Below are positions 1 to 11,271 of a stretch of DNA of 64,000 nt, one piece after another. Source of the DNA: Tipula vernalis (lineage: Eukaryota > Arthropoda > Insecta > Diptera > Tipulidae); contig OY282560.1 of assembly GCA_958295665.1 (NCBI GenBank), positions 266,835,168 through 266,899,167 of the forward strand. Reading direction: 5' to 3'. Every line of letters begins with the position of its first letter. Position 1 is the first letter of the stretch. Position numbers and translations under genes: made by a program. Under the pieces are notes generated by a model. It did no database searches. It saw only the letters and a program-made list of their open reading frames with translations, and was not told where the DNA came from.

Positions 1-160
1 CGAGCACAATGCCAATAAAACACAACCATGTGTGACAGCAAAACAAACCCAACTAACTAAATTTTCATTATTAACGAGAATTGCCACATGAACAAAATTA
101 TTTACTAGTGACATCTATCTGTGCTTATAAAACTTAAAAATTTTCATTTAATTCTTAACA
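1..160 (-). repeat. 3' LTR of the BEL/Pao element (cut by window edge)
   Basis: Matches 3822-3981 with about half a dozen substitutions. The complement starts TGTTAAG at position 160, directly after a polypurine tract, as expected of the U3 start of a minus-strand element. Confidence 0.9.
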
Positions 161-445
161 TCCTCACCGCCTTGAAATGTCATAAGCATTCCAATTATAA
201 TAATTCAACATAAAAACAGTATTACAATGATTCTAGCAACAAATAAATTGAGTAATTAAACGTTAAACAAAACACAAACTATCATTTATGTATTAAATTC
301 ATTGTTGATTATCTTCCTTGTCTAACGGTAACAAAGCCAGTTTTGAAATGCCCCTTTTTAATTCTCCGGATGTTGTCCGAATTGTAGCACACCTCACGAG
401 CCCATCAGATCCAACGCTAATCTGTTACTCTTCCGATCATCCAGG

Positions 446-1755
446 TTATACTTGGTAATTTATCATCCAATACAAGCACCATATCATCAACCCGCAAATT
501 CTGTCTTGGCAACTTGTTTTGTTTCTTTGCTGTAAACCCAATATGTATTCCTGGTTAAATCTTTTCCAAAAATGTTGTACACATTGTGTCATCAATTTCC
601 ACTGCGTTAATCGATTACTTGACACTGTCGTCACATCAGGTTCCACCACTGAATAGCTGTTCCGATCAAGAAACGACCTGGAGTCAATGGTTCCAAATGG
701 TCAGGATCAGATGAAACAGGTGACAGAGGTCTGATTCATTATACCCTCTATCTCAACCACCATCGTATACATTGATTCCAAGGTGAACACCCTATTACCC
801 GCTATGCGCTTCAAATGGGTTTTTAATGTTTTCACTCCTGACTCCCATAGTCCTCCAAAATTTGGAGTTCGAGGTGGTATAAATTGGCATCTCATCTCTT
901 TTCCAGCACAAAATCGTTCAATGTCGCTACTAGATGTTTTTAAAACCTGAAACATTTCACTAAGCTTGTTATTGGCGCCAACAAAATTCGTTCCATTATC
1001 ACTCCACAAATGAGCACTGTGACCTCTCCTACTAAAAAATCGCTTCAGGCTTTCAACGATCTCTAAATGTACAGCTTTTACAGTACAGCAAATAAAAATG
1101 CATACATAGACCTTATGGTAGGTGTCCTTTCGTTGGTTTTTATATCTTATGGAAAAAGGTCGAGAACAGTCCACACCAGTATGATAAAATGGCCTGCATG
1201 TTTCAATTCGATGTTGAGGTAATTCGCCCAACAATTGCCTGATTGAGACTGGTTTAACTCGATAGCATGGTTTACACCTACGGATCACTTGCTTTGTGAA
1301 ACCCGTACCATTAATAATCCAGTAACGATTGCGCATAGCTGCAACAGTTTGTTGTACACCATAGTGACCGTTTTCCAAATGTACATGTCTTACAATCGAG
1401 TTGTAAGATGATGGTGTGGTAAAATATATTGATGCTTCTTGTCAAACGAGAATGATGATTTACTTAGACGACCACCAACACGCATTAATAAATCCTCGTC
1501 TAAAAATGGGGTTAAACTCAATAATTTGCTTTTACGATCAACTACATCATAACATTCAATATGGCGAATCTCGTTATATAATTCCTCATGCTGTACCACT
1601 CTGATCAACCACTTCAAAGCATGGTTTGTTTCATCGACACTAATTGAATCACCAATACGCTTCTCACTGGATGTGCGGCAATTGTGAGCAAATCGCCTGC
1701 AATAAGAAACCACATTTTGTATATGAACTACTAAAACAAGTTTTTTCGAAAACAT
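446..1755 (-). pseudogene. BEL/Pao integrase (broken)
   Basis: Integrase of the BEL/Pao element, which would insert the cDNA copy. Three adjoining minus-strand reading frames make it up. 1390-1755 holds the region before the zinc-binding part (GGRLSKSS-like stretch followed by a HHHL run). 707-1378 holds the catalytic core, with acidic residues visible in TGVDCSRPF, LWSDNGTNF and GGLWESGVK, matching the D,D,E triad. 446-649 is the C-terminal part with VQHFWKRFNQEY, typical of the Pao DUF5641-type tail. The frames are interrupted near 1380 and near 650-700, so no single product can be made. The order after RNase H fits pol organisation. Confidence 0.88.
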
Positions 1756-2609
1756 TCCTCAATTTTCCCGATTATATATTTTGGCCAAGGTTCTCCATCA
1801 TTTCTCAGAAAATTCGGACCATTGAACCAGTTGTTGTCATCCATCAATTCTAAAGGCGTCGCACCTCTACTTAAGATATCAGCAGGGTTTCGATGACTTT
1901 CTACATATCGCCACTCCATTTGTGATGTTGTATTTTGAATTTCGGATACTCGATAAGCAACATAATCCTTCAACATACAAGGCTGGATTTTAAGCCATTG
2001 TAAGACAATTGTAGAATCAGACCACAACGTCACCCTGTTCTGATTTAATTTCAACGCTTCGATAACCTTACTGACTGTTTGCGCCAATACCAATGCTGCA
2101 TTCAACTCTAATCGTGCTATTGTTTGCACTTTTAGTGGTGCAACTCTCGATTTACTGCTAATTAATTTTGTACTAATATTTCCTGACTCATCAATGCATC
2201 TCAAATAAATGCAAGCACCAAAAGCGGCCTTAGATGCATCAGCGAATCCATTGATTTCCATTTTTATAAAATAGGGTATTAGAATACATATATCAAAGCT
2301 CAGCCTATTTAGAGTCGGCAATTCATCACAAAACTGGTTCCATAATTTCTGTAATTCTTCTGGCAACTGTTCATCCCAACTCAACTTTAAAATCCATAAC
2401 TTTTGAATCAACATTTTTGCGCGTACAATGCAAGGTGCTATAAATCCTAATGGATCGAATAATCTCGCAATCGTAGCTAACACACCCCGTTTTGTTGTTA
2501 CTATGTTGTCCAGGTTGACTGTATTCAAAAAACGAAACTGATCTTTTGTAGTATCCCGATGAAGGCCCAGTGTCTTAATAGATTCACTTGTATCAGAAGA
2601 TTTTTCCAT
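1731..2609 (-). pseudogene. BEL/Pao pol: end of reverse transcriptase and RNase H
   Basis: An open minus-strand frame of 292 codons. It begins in the segment of Pao pol that follows the polymerase palm (LGLHRDTTKDQF, then ARLFDPLGFIAPCIVRAK, a hallmark of the Pao family) and runs into RNase H. Visible RNase H residues are FADASKAAFGA (first Asp), RLELNAALV (Glu) and LWSDSTIVLQW (Asp), followed by SHRNPADILSRG. The reverse transcriptase core with the YxDD box is absent because of a deletion just upstream. The frame continues into the integrase region with a small overlap, suggesting one frameshift near 1740. Confidence 0.9.
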
Positions 2610-2640
2610 ATCTTCCTCAGCTATATTTGCTAATAAATTA

Positions 2641-3467
2641 TTATCGTTTCATCGATTCATCGAAAAATTCATTTATTTGTATGTCAATTATATCCACATC
2701 ATCGTTGAAACGAGTTAACAAACTATCACAAGCCAACTGAAACCCACGTTCAGAAAATTCAACACTTGATATAATTGATTTTGTTTTATCATCCAAGGAG
2801 CCCTCCAGATAAAAATATTTTTCTACGTCAAAAATTGACTCATTGTTGACAATCATTCAGTAAAACGAATCCCGAAACTTAGGCCAATTTTTCCTATTCC
2901 CATCAAATCTGGGCAATGACACCTTTGGTAAATGAAAATTTGGTTTTTGCGTCCCATTACTACATATTTTTTCAGCACTTGCCATACTAACACGTTCACA
3001 CTGTAACTTTCGACCCTCACCATTCTCACTGACAATTTCACCTTCAAAACCACATACACGATCTGCAACTTCAACATTGTTTTGTTCTTGATCAAACACT
3101 TCCAAATTTTGATCAACATGATCACCATTATTTGAATGATTTCCATCAGCTTGTTTGGAATTCAAATGTTTTCGATTCCAAAGCGTACCACCAAATACGA
3201 ATCGTAAAATTCCAAATTGTCCATTTCATTTTCTTCTGCCTCCTCCTCATCGAACATATCTATGGCGACCTCCTTTAACCTTTCGTAAACCGAATAATAA
3301 TTTGTATATAATTTGTCAAACTTCTCGAACTTTTTTCTCAGTGTAAACTGATTTAATTCATCATCATTCGTAAGCCCATCGATAAACTTCTTATGCGATG
3401 CCAATGATACCTTAAAACCACGTCGCTCCAGTTTTAACTTTTTCATCGCCGATTGAAGCTCTTCCAT
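2641..3467 (-). pseudogene. BEL/Pao gag (DUF1759-like), fragmented
   Basis: Three minus-strand frames together resemble Pao gag. 3162-3467 starts MEELQSAMKKLK and is charged and helical. 2857-3165 ends with LPKVSLPRFDGNRKNWPKF, the typical start of the DUF1759 gag domain. 2641-2856 (VEKYFYLEGSLDDKTK and on) continues that domain. The pieces are separated by frameshifts near 3160 and 2855. The zinc-knuckle part, protease and RT start that should follow are missing, so the deletion lies at about 2610-2640. The upstream start could also lie in 3412-3606, which is in another frame. Confidence 0.8.
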
Positions 3468-3717
3468 TTTGAAATTCTACATTTAATTCCAAATTACGAA
3501 AACTATCAATCACTAGATTGATTAATGTTGATTCACTCGATAATATTTTAATGTGATATCCCAAGGATAACACTCGATGACGACGATATTCCACGATAAT
3601 TGTCACAAGTTTTATATTTTGTATAATTTACCATGAGGTTTGGTTGAACTATAACCACACTTTTTTATTATTTTTAATTTGTTTTTAACCAACCAACGAT
3701 ATCAATTTTAGCTTCTA

Positions 3718-3735
3718 TCCGGCTCGATCGGACCA
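3718..3735 (-). other. Primer-binding site of the BEL/Pao element
   Basis: The plus strand reads like the 3' end of a tRNA T-arm and acceptor finishing in CCA, two bases before the 5' LTR. It looks like a tRNA-Tyr-type end with changes in the acceptor stem; the exact tRNA is not certain. Confidence 0.6.
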
Positions 3736-3737
3736 AA

Positions 3738-3981
3738 TGCTAAGGTTTTTACTAATGTGGACTGTATAGAGAAACAACTTAAATTTTGTTTTTGTTGTAC
3801 ATTTTATTTTATACTAAATTTCGAACACAATGCCAATAAAACACAACCATGTGTGACAACAATACAAACCCAACTAACTAAATTTTCATTATTAACGAGA
3901 ATTGCCACATAAACAAAATTATTTACTAGTGACATCTATCTGTGCATATAAAACTTAAAAATTTACATTTAATTCTTAACA
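3738..3981 (-). repeat. 5' LTR of the BEL/Pao element
   Basis: Bounded by the primer site on the left and by a sharp switch to unrelated coding-like sequence at 3982 on the right. Starts TG and ends CA on the plus strand. Its last 160 bases match the left LTR. Confidence 0.85.
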
Positions 3982-4499
3982 AATTTAAACTGCCTAAATC
4001 CGATGTTTGCAATAACTGCGAAACGTTGAAATGTAAGATTGACGTAGCTACTGGGGCCAAACTTGAAAAGTTGATAGACGAGCAAAAGAAGCACCACGAT
4101 GATGCTGATAGAGCGTATAAAATGAAAGAGTTGGAACAATCATTAGCAAAAGACGATAAAAATAAAATAGTTTGCACATTTGATTTGGAACAGTGTCTTC
4201 CAACACCATATTTGAAAACGTCGTTGTCGTTTTACAAAAGACAACTATGGACTTATAATCTTAAAGTACACGATTGTATTTCGAATAATCCATATTGCTA
4301 TATGTGGGATAATTTCGTTTGTTTCACATCTCTAATAAAAGTTTCAAATTGGTCGTCTGAAAAATTCTATTTTACGACTTATGCCCCTTTGATTTGTGGC
4401 CACAGGTATAATTCAAACAGATATATAAATATTTTACGGAGAGGACAAATTGTTAAGAGTTCTGCAATTCAGCCTACAGCGACTGAACTGCTAACTTAA
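3982..4499 (+). pseudogene. Fragment of an arthropod transposase-like gene
   Basis: The plus frame contains a CxxC pair (CNNCETLKC), a charged helix (KKHHDDADRAYKMKELEQ) and the stretch FDLEQCLPTP followed by FYKRQLWTYNL and CYMWD. I recognise this series from a large family of uncharacterised arthropod proteins that occur in many copies and look like mobile-element transposases with an RNase H-like fold; the motif FDL..LPTP..FYKRQ is from memory, not from a search. The conserved downstream block expected after CYMWD is not found; the frame degenerates and stops at 4499. The first codons of the open frame (from 3942) lie in the LTR, so the BEL element appears to have landed inside this gene. 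Confidence 0.6.
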
Positions 4500-4591
4500 T
4501 ATCCTGATGTTTTCCAATATATAGGAATCAACCATGTACTTATAGTATTAGCGAATTTTACAGTACTTCTTAAATCCTCTGCGTAACGTAT
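4500..4591. other. Short spacer before gypsy LTR
   Basis: No coding signal. It joins the transposase-like fragment to the gypsy LTR. Confidence 0.4.
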
Positions 4592-5055
4592 TGTTACGGT
4601 GACACCTAGAGTAGAATAGAATAAGTTAATTAATAGCGAAAAGATTACTGTTCTAAAATGGAAATTTTACATTCTACTACTGTTATACATGTTACCAGAC
4701 TATTCTTACCGGAATACTCATGAAGCTTCTAGAAGTTTGGTTTGAGTATATAAAAGGGCGAACGAAATCAAATTGGATGTATTTGGAAAGCGACAATGTA
4801 AAGATTGAAAAATGATTTAAAAAGTGAATTAGTGCGACATAAAAATTATAAGTGAACAGTAAAATTGTGCGAAAATTATAATTAGGGTTTTTGTGAATTT
4901 TTGTTAATAAATTGAGTTGTATTAAATTTTGTGCTCAATAAATAAATTGCTTGTGCAATTTTGTGCTCAATAATCACAAACGAGATTAATTGGAGTGATT
5001 TGTTTTATTCACAATCCAGTGATTCGAACCTTGAGTGACAAGGCAAAAATGAAAC
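4592..5055 (+). repeat. Gypsy-type LTR (5' LTR of a truncated element)
   Basis: Starts TGTTACGGTGACACC and is homologous over most of its length to the reverse complement of 31769-32256, which is a solo LTR with target duplication. A TATA-like run (gtatataaaag near 4748) and a gag reading frame downstream support the orientation. It ends near 5055. Confidence 0.8.
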
Positions 5056-5101
5056 AATTGGATAGTAAGTACCTTTTGGAAGTTTCGAGTCGTCGCAGTT
5101 A

Positions 5102-5621
5102 ATGGCTGCTATGAACCAGACGATAGAGCGACAAATGGAGAAGCAAAAGGTTGACATTCAAGGTGAAATTAAGCAGTCAATCAAAGAATTGAAACGCCAG
5201 ATGGAGACAATAAACCAGTTAAGCCAAGAAATGAAACAACATGGAGAGGAAATTAAAGACCAAATTACAGATGGTCAAAAGAGAAGGGAAACTGGTCGAA
5301 TCATCTACTAACATACATCTTAAAGTAGGGAAGTGGCAAACGGAGATCCAACAACAATTTGAAGCGGCAGCCAATCAAAATCATTGGAACGATGCACATC
5401 GTGTCGCAGCGTTAATAGTGGCCCTCAAACGCGCTGCAGCGGAAGCTTTACGAACCATTCCGGAAAAAGATCGACACAGTTTTCTCGAAATTATGAAGAC
5501 GCATAAAATATATCGCCTGGAATTGAAAAGCCGCTATCAAAAGGGAGGAAGATCGCTACAGGAATTTGTATCTGCTATCGAGCGACTAGTACATCTAGCA
5601 CTTAGGGAGTTAGTGCAATGA
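5102..5621 (+). pseudogene. Gypsy gag remnant
   Basis: Structural capsid protein of a gypsy element, lying 47 bases after its 5' LTR. 5102-5311 is a coiled-coil-rich start (repeated EEIK/QMEK heptads). 5241-5621 is a second, overlapping frame with the capsid-type stretch WNDAHRVAALIVALKRAAAE, then LRTIPEKDRHSF and the QKGGRSLQEFVSAIERLV motif typical of mdg1-like gypsy Gag. A frameshift in the overlap (5241-5311) separates the halves, and the second frame stops early before any zinc knuckle. It is therefore inactive. Confidence 0.78.
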
Positions 5622-6728
5622 TAAAAGGGAAAATGATTATGAACATAAGGATCGTGAAAATTCTTTTAAAAACGCGAAGTTCTGGTCGCAGATATTGCTG
5701 ACGAAGTCATATTAGGAATGGGCTTCAAGAGGGTGACTGGCCTTGGGTTGGCTCTTGAACGAGGTGTATTGAATAGCGATAACAGTGGGCTGCCACTGGA
5801 ATTTAACAGTTAGCCATCGAAAAGAGTTACCGCCGATGTTGGGAACAATTGCAGAGAACACCAACGAAAAACAGGTGAAACGGATACTGGATAAGAAGCG
5901 CCGGGTTGTGTGAAGAGAAGTGCGAGTGTCGGGCGACAGGATGCGGGCTCGTTATAACAAACAAGCCAGCGGCGGACGATTTGTGGAAAGGCTATTGAAA
6001 TGGAACCGTGGTCCACAATGGAAGTAGGATTCGTCGTCGAAACTGCAGCCTACATGGACGGCACCCTACAGGACTAGGAAAGGACAAAGAGGTAAGGGAT
6101 TGGGTTTAAAGGAGTAGGAATGGGTTGGGTTTAGAGAAAAAAAAACTTGTAGGCTATATTTGGCATATATTTAAGTAGACAAAAAAAATTTTTATGTAAA
6201 AAACAATACGAAATGGCGGCGCAAGAGTAGCTTTCCTGTTTAGTAGAAGTGATTTTGACTCGAGTCGCTCCACTGCAGGCAGTAGAAGTGTCTTAAATTG
6301 GTTCCTGGAACAAAAAATAAAATATTTTCATGAAATATAGTATATTAGTTTTAGCATCGAAGTACCTGAGGAAATTAAAAAATTCGAAAAAACAAAAAAA
6401 AAAATAGAGACAAGTTTGAAGAAAAAGTTTCATTTTTCGACTATAACTTTCGTATAAAAAGTTGTATATCTTTTTTAATTTTTAAAGAATCAAAAAAAAC
6501 TCAGGTACTTCGATTTTAAATCTATTTAAGAAGCTACAGTTAAAATTTCAAGTCGATTGAACAAAAATTGATTGAGTTCTGCTGCGTGCAGATTTCCAAA
6601 ACACGGTTTCGAGAAAAACGCTTTTAGTTTTTGGTATTAATAACTTCTCAATAACTTTAGAAATTTTTTACATATCACTAATCAGCAATGCCAGCTCCAT
6701 ATAGTTGTCCTTCTACGTTGATATACGC
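5622..6728. other. Decayed gypsy interior, then unassigned AT-rich DNA
   Basis: 5622-6120 is richer in GC and looks like decayed internal gypsy sequence, but I cannot place a motif. 6121-6728 is AT-rich with A-runs and resembles untranslated parts of DNA transposons. It probably belongs to the Mutator-like fragment that follows. Confidence 0.35.
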
Positions 6729-6920
6729 TTAATTTCTGGCCTTGGAAGCTGCCAAATTGCCTCTCCGAGCCTCTTTTGCCGCATTCGTCATCGAGTACTC
6801 TACATGTGAAATTCTCTTGGCATCACTTTCAACGCAGAAATTATAATAATTAGGCACGATTTTCACACCTATTGTTTCTAAAACTTGAGCAAAGGATAGT
6901 AGACAGTTGTTGAAAGTCAT
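6729..6920 (-). pseudogene. Mutator-like transposase C-terminal fragment
   Basis: A 63-codon minus frame contains VLETIGVKIVPNYYNFCVES followed by DAKRISHVEYSMTNAAKEAR. This matches the C-terminal signature I know from arthropod Mutator-like transposases: a 'G..IG...Y.FC...D..R' block followed by 'S...AKEAR'. The catalytic core is absent, and sequence upstream on the same strand is replaced by a MITE at 6939-7335. The ATG that opens the frame is therefore internal to the old gene and the piece is a relic. Confidence 0.55.
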
Positions 6921-6938
6921 TGTAGCAATGACACTGTT

Positions 6939-7335
6939 AAGGTGGATTTATATTATCAGTTCCTTTCAGTTCCTACTCGTATCGTGTCAGACATCATCAA
7001 TTTATACTATCCGTACCTTTCAATTCAGACATTTTCTTCATATGATTATCATTATATATTCGTATCTTTGGGTTACGTATAGAGTAAAGATAACACACAA
7101 GAATACAAAAATGTTTTAGTAGCAATTTTGAATTTTTGTTTGTTTCGCTATTCTTTCGTATTTTTTCGCCTTCAGATATCAGACAAAACATTCTTTTCAA
7201 CAATATGTGTCTGTGTCGGTACGAGTAGGAACGGAAAGGAATGGAAAATATAAATACTCATTTAGAAAGTACATGTAACAATGTTTTTTTTGTCTGACAC
7301 GATACGAGTAGGAACTGATAATATAAATCCACCTT
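6939..7335. mobile_element. MITE with about 45-bp terminal inverted repeats
   Basis: The left end (AGGTGGATTTATATTATCAG...) is the near-perfect inverse of the right end (...CTGATAATATAAATCCACCT), with the arms running through the cgagtaggaac and tgtctgacacgat motifs. If the repeat is read from AGGTGG, TTA flanks both sides, a possible 3-bp target duplication. It has no coding capacity and its superfamily is not determined. Confidence 0.75.
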
Positions 7336-9590
7336 TATTCGTAAAAAAAACAATAAATATGTACACAAAAAGACGCGCACTCCGAAAATGCGCTTCAGCT
7401 GATGGAAATTTTTTTTTTTTCAGCGCACCTACAGGTCAAAAAGAGAACTTATTTCAGTCGGTAACTTAATTTCTAAGAATAATAAAATTAAATGAAGAAG
7501 AAACTAAAAATAACAGGGTTATATTGCCGACAGCGTTTTTCGGCTCTTAAAGAGCTCTCTCTAAAATGCTTGAAAACTTTCTAAAAAAAATTGTTTTAGC
7601 TAAAAACGAATTTGTATCATATTATTGAGGGTCTAAAGGATTTTTTAAAGGCAAAAAAAACGATTTTTTGAAAATCTCACAGTGGCGTTCTCCCTTAATG
7701 TTTGAATACCCGCATTCTCGGAAACCTTGAAACAGATTTCAAATTAGCGCAAAAAGGCATTAATCATCAGGTTAATTTTTACCCACGTATGCGCTTTGTA
7801 TTTGTATTTGTTCATCCATCATGAGCATGCCTAGTAACTCGATTTTGTAACGCCGTATGTTTTCTGTAACAGTTCTGATGTTCCAATTTCCAATCCGTGA
7901 GTCTGTGTACCGAACTAGCTATAATCTTCTTGTAGTAATCGTTGTTCTTGTTTTTTCGGATTTAATTAATGAAATTGCTCCATTAAATCCATTGTGTATC
8001 TAGTTTCCAGAGCCGCTGAATAATAATATTGGCATACCGGGAGAAGCAGGGCGGGTTTAGATTTTCAATTCCATCATCATGACCTTTCTTCTGTGTATTC
8101 CCATGCGGTAGGCCAAAAAAACAAATCATAATTTCCTGATCCATGAACCATCTAAATTGTCTCACACTGTAAAAGATTTCGAACACAGTTCCAAAAGTTT
8201 TGCCACATATCATAAACCTACTCGATGTGAATTTGTGAGAGCAAACTTAACCCACGACTGGTCTTCTAGAATAAACCGTGAGGTGTCCGGCATTGGCGTC
8301 CGTCAATGTCTATTTTTGAAATTTCTCAACCTTCATCGAGTTTAAAGTTAAGTTTTTCAACAGGATATAGTCCCAACCCGCACGCGACTAAATCTTGATG
8401 TCACAAATAAATTTTGGTTTGTAAAAAATATATACATGTCCTTGTACTCCTTTTAGGGCTGGATTGGTCGCCGATGAAAGCTCGTGGGAGAAAGACGTGT
8501 TTGCGTTTTCTCCGCAAGTTTCCTGTCCCTTTAAAATTTCGTTTTTGTTTTGGTCTACAAAGAACAATATCGTTCTTCGATTTATTTTATACATTAAAAT
8601 TATAGAATTTGTACCGGTGTTAGTTTTTGCATTGAAATCTGTTGAGCCATGTTCTGTCATTACTTTTTTGGATGTTCGATAGGCTTTGGATCTCTTTTTA
8701 CTTTTCCTACTACAACAAAGTTACATTGGTTAAGAATTGCAATCGCGAAAAAATTTTGTTACAGATTTTCACATTTTTCGACGAATTATGTAAGTTACCA
8801 GAACGCTAAAACATCGATTAAAAAAATGCCGTATCTGTCCTTCCAATCATACAGTTTTATTATTTTTTTTTGCCTGCCAGTCTTACAAATATGTATTGAT
8901 ATTTTTGGTCGAAATTTTGTACAAAAATAGATTTTAGTAATAAGCAGTTTGTCTTAACTGTTGGGTCCGTTCGAGTCTAGAATAAAAGGGGTTGCAGTGG
9001 AGGAGAAAACTCCTAAACAGATTTTCTCAAAAACGGGACCGACGATTTTTTTTTATGCTAGAGAAAGTTTAATAATCTCTCAAAGAGAAGTTAAAATTCA
9101 GTTATAACCTTTTAAATATTATGGATTTATTATAAAGCTTAATTCATCAATTAAATTACATTGGCGATTTTGCTAAAAAAAACGGAATACTTAGCCCTAT
9201 TTATTTTCATATTATGGTGAAAATACATTAACATTTATAAATTATATAGTGTTCTCTTTGAATATCGAAATGTCAACAGTATCCTTTTTTCATTAACTCT
9301 TATACGATTATGGTAAAGACATTTATCAAAATATTCCCATCCTGCTGTTTTTTTTTTTTTTTTTGTATAGCTTAGGACCAAAATATAAAGAAACCGAAAA
9401 ATTTCAGTCTATTGTATTTTCTATACATATTCAATTCCCTTAAACAAATCATACATTTTCATGTTTTACATAAATTTTTGTGACATTCAAATTTATGATT
9501 TTTCTTCCATTTTTCGGAAGACTGTTTTTCCTCCTTTTTATTTGTTTTTTGTCAATACAGTGGACGAGTATGCTGGAGATATTGAGAAGT
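7336..9590. other. Gene-free AT-rich stretch with TE-like patches
   Basis: No reading frame I can support. 7650-7700 (aaatctcacagtggcgttctccctt) looks like the terminal repeat of a Mutator-like element and may close the fragment at 6729-6920. 8990-9110 has the 'ctcaaaaacggg' type of sequence seen in dipteran repeats. A T-run of about 18 lies near 9347. Confidence 0.35.
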
Positions 9591-9647
9591 GGCATCGAAA
9601 ATTATGTTTAATATTTGGATCAAGTATGCTGCATGGACACACATATA

Positions 9648-9799
9648 CGATTCAATTTACGTTTTTCTGGCCGGTATGATCCGTTGGGTTTTAACTAATT
9701 AAAACACAATCATGTGCCGTAAATCAAATTAAAATGATTGTGTTTTAATTAGTTAAAACCCAACGGATCATACCGGCCAGAAAAACGTAAATTGAATCG
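9648..9799. repeat. Perfect 66-bp palindrome with 20-base spacer
   Basis: 9648-9713 and 9734-9799 are exact reverse complements by eye. The same 19-base sequence (atcgaaaattatgtttaat) lies outside both arms, at 9594-9612 and 9797-9815. Confidence 0.9.
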
Positions 9800-9815
9800 A
9801 AAATTATGTTTAATT

Positions 9816-11271
9816 TTTTAAAGATGTTTTGTTTAACTCCAATAGTTTTTCATTTTAAGGATGTGTATTAATGAATTTTTTGGTTTTTAAGTAAGCTTTC
9901 GAATTTTTCCTCTATTCGATAATAGATGGAGGTTTGGCATTGAAGGCTAATGTTCAGTCTAGTTTGTTTAGTACAAAAACGCTATTACCAAATCTTATTT
10001 TATTTTGTGTTGAAGGTATCGGCATTACTCAGGCTTTTTTATATATCAAACACGACTCGCGTTCGGCCCTTTGACATTTCCAAAATTAATGGAGGTCTTG
10101 AAAAATTGAATTAATCACAAAACACAAAAATGGGATTAGAATACCAAAAAATCAACAATAAACAGTTTGTACAGATCATTTACCGTGTCATCAATCTCGA
10201 CCCTTCATTATATATTCCGAGTCAACCCTTCAGATTTTGCTAGGCAACCAGAAGGTGTTTCGTTATATACATCTAGGAGACACCACATTATATACATCTA
10301 GGAGACACCATCACCAACAACGACCTCTGCACGTTTCATCTTTAAATTCGCCATCTCACGAGTGTACAGTGATGGCATCGTCGTGTTTAAGAGCAAATGT
10401 CACTTGACTGTTCTCTTGAACGTTATCAGCCATCTTTCGTAATCATCTTAAGAAATAATTTAATTAAACAAACGAAATTTACTGAAAATACAGTGTACCC
10501 TAACTCAACAACCTTTTTGTTCAATTTAAACTTTGCATCATAAAGGAAGCAGCGGTCTTCTCAGAAGAATAACTGAGACGAAACGTTTAGCGTTTTGGCC
10601 CAGTTGCAACCATAAGTCAACCAGATTTGATGCAACTGAACATCTCTCAAGCTTATTTCACAAGCTTATTTCAAGTAAGAAGTTAGAAGAATAAATCATC
10701 AATTTAAGTATAACACACAGAATGAGTTTAAAAAAAAAAAATTGTGGTAAGATGAAGAAGTGGATGTTTTACTAGATGTGCTGGGTTGATTTTAGTTTAC
10801 TTTAATTTTGTTTCTATACGATTTGACATTTAAACGTCATCTGGGTCAAAAAATGGGAAACACTTGTAACTTTCGACTTTCGTTCAGTCAATTTTCAGTT
10901 TATAACTCGGTCGGTCATATCAACATATAGTATTACTGAAGATGGAATGAAATTATTCAACCCGGAATGAAATTGTATGGGACTGTGTTGTTGTAAAAAT
11001 ACCAAAGTAATAGCAAAGAGAATACACATCATAGCGGAAAATTTCATAGCGATCGGTTGAGTGAGCAGTTTAAAAAAAATGAAATTTTAGGGCACATTTG
11101 TATCGGGGCACTTACGCTCAGGGCTCAGCATCTTCAAAAATATTCTAAGGTTGATTCTTGCGATGCCAAACATACTTGATGAAAATTCCAAGATGATCGG
11201 TTGAGTCGTTTTGAAAACAATTCAATTGCGTAATCGGTTGTTTCGTAATCCGGTGCGTAGTTCATCTACAA
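9816..11271. other. No gene seen; short direct repeat
   Basis: A 23-base direct repeat (ttatatacatctaggagacacca) occurs at 10262-10284 and 10289-10311. The rest is unassigned AT-rich DNA; 10850-11250 has a repeat-like texture (gatcggttgagt occurs twice). Confidence 0.4.

Larger units (their letters stand above)
1..3981 (-). mobile_element. BEL/Pao LTR retrotransposon, internally deleted
   Basis: Two near-identical terminal repeats (1-160 and 3822-3981 align base for base with few differences) enclose gag, RNase H and integrase pieces that all read on the minus strand in gag-pol order. A full BEL/Pao element is usually 6-7 kb; here protease and the reverse transcriptase catalytic core are missing between the gag piece (ending near 2641) and the RT C-terminus/RNase H piece (starting near 2609). 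A purine-rich tract (complement of 161-171) sits next to the 3' LTR and a tRNA-like primer site next to the 5' LTR. The left LTR is cut by the window edge, so the target duplication cannot be tested. Similar LTRs suggest a fairly recent insertion. Confidence 0.93.

Noticed and set aside
7780..7910. Minus-strand stretch resembling the start of a LINE endonuclease (GNWNIRTVTENIRRYKIELLG)
   Set aside because: Only about 25 residues look similar and nothing recognisable follows. Too weak to annotate.
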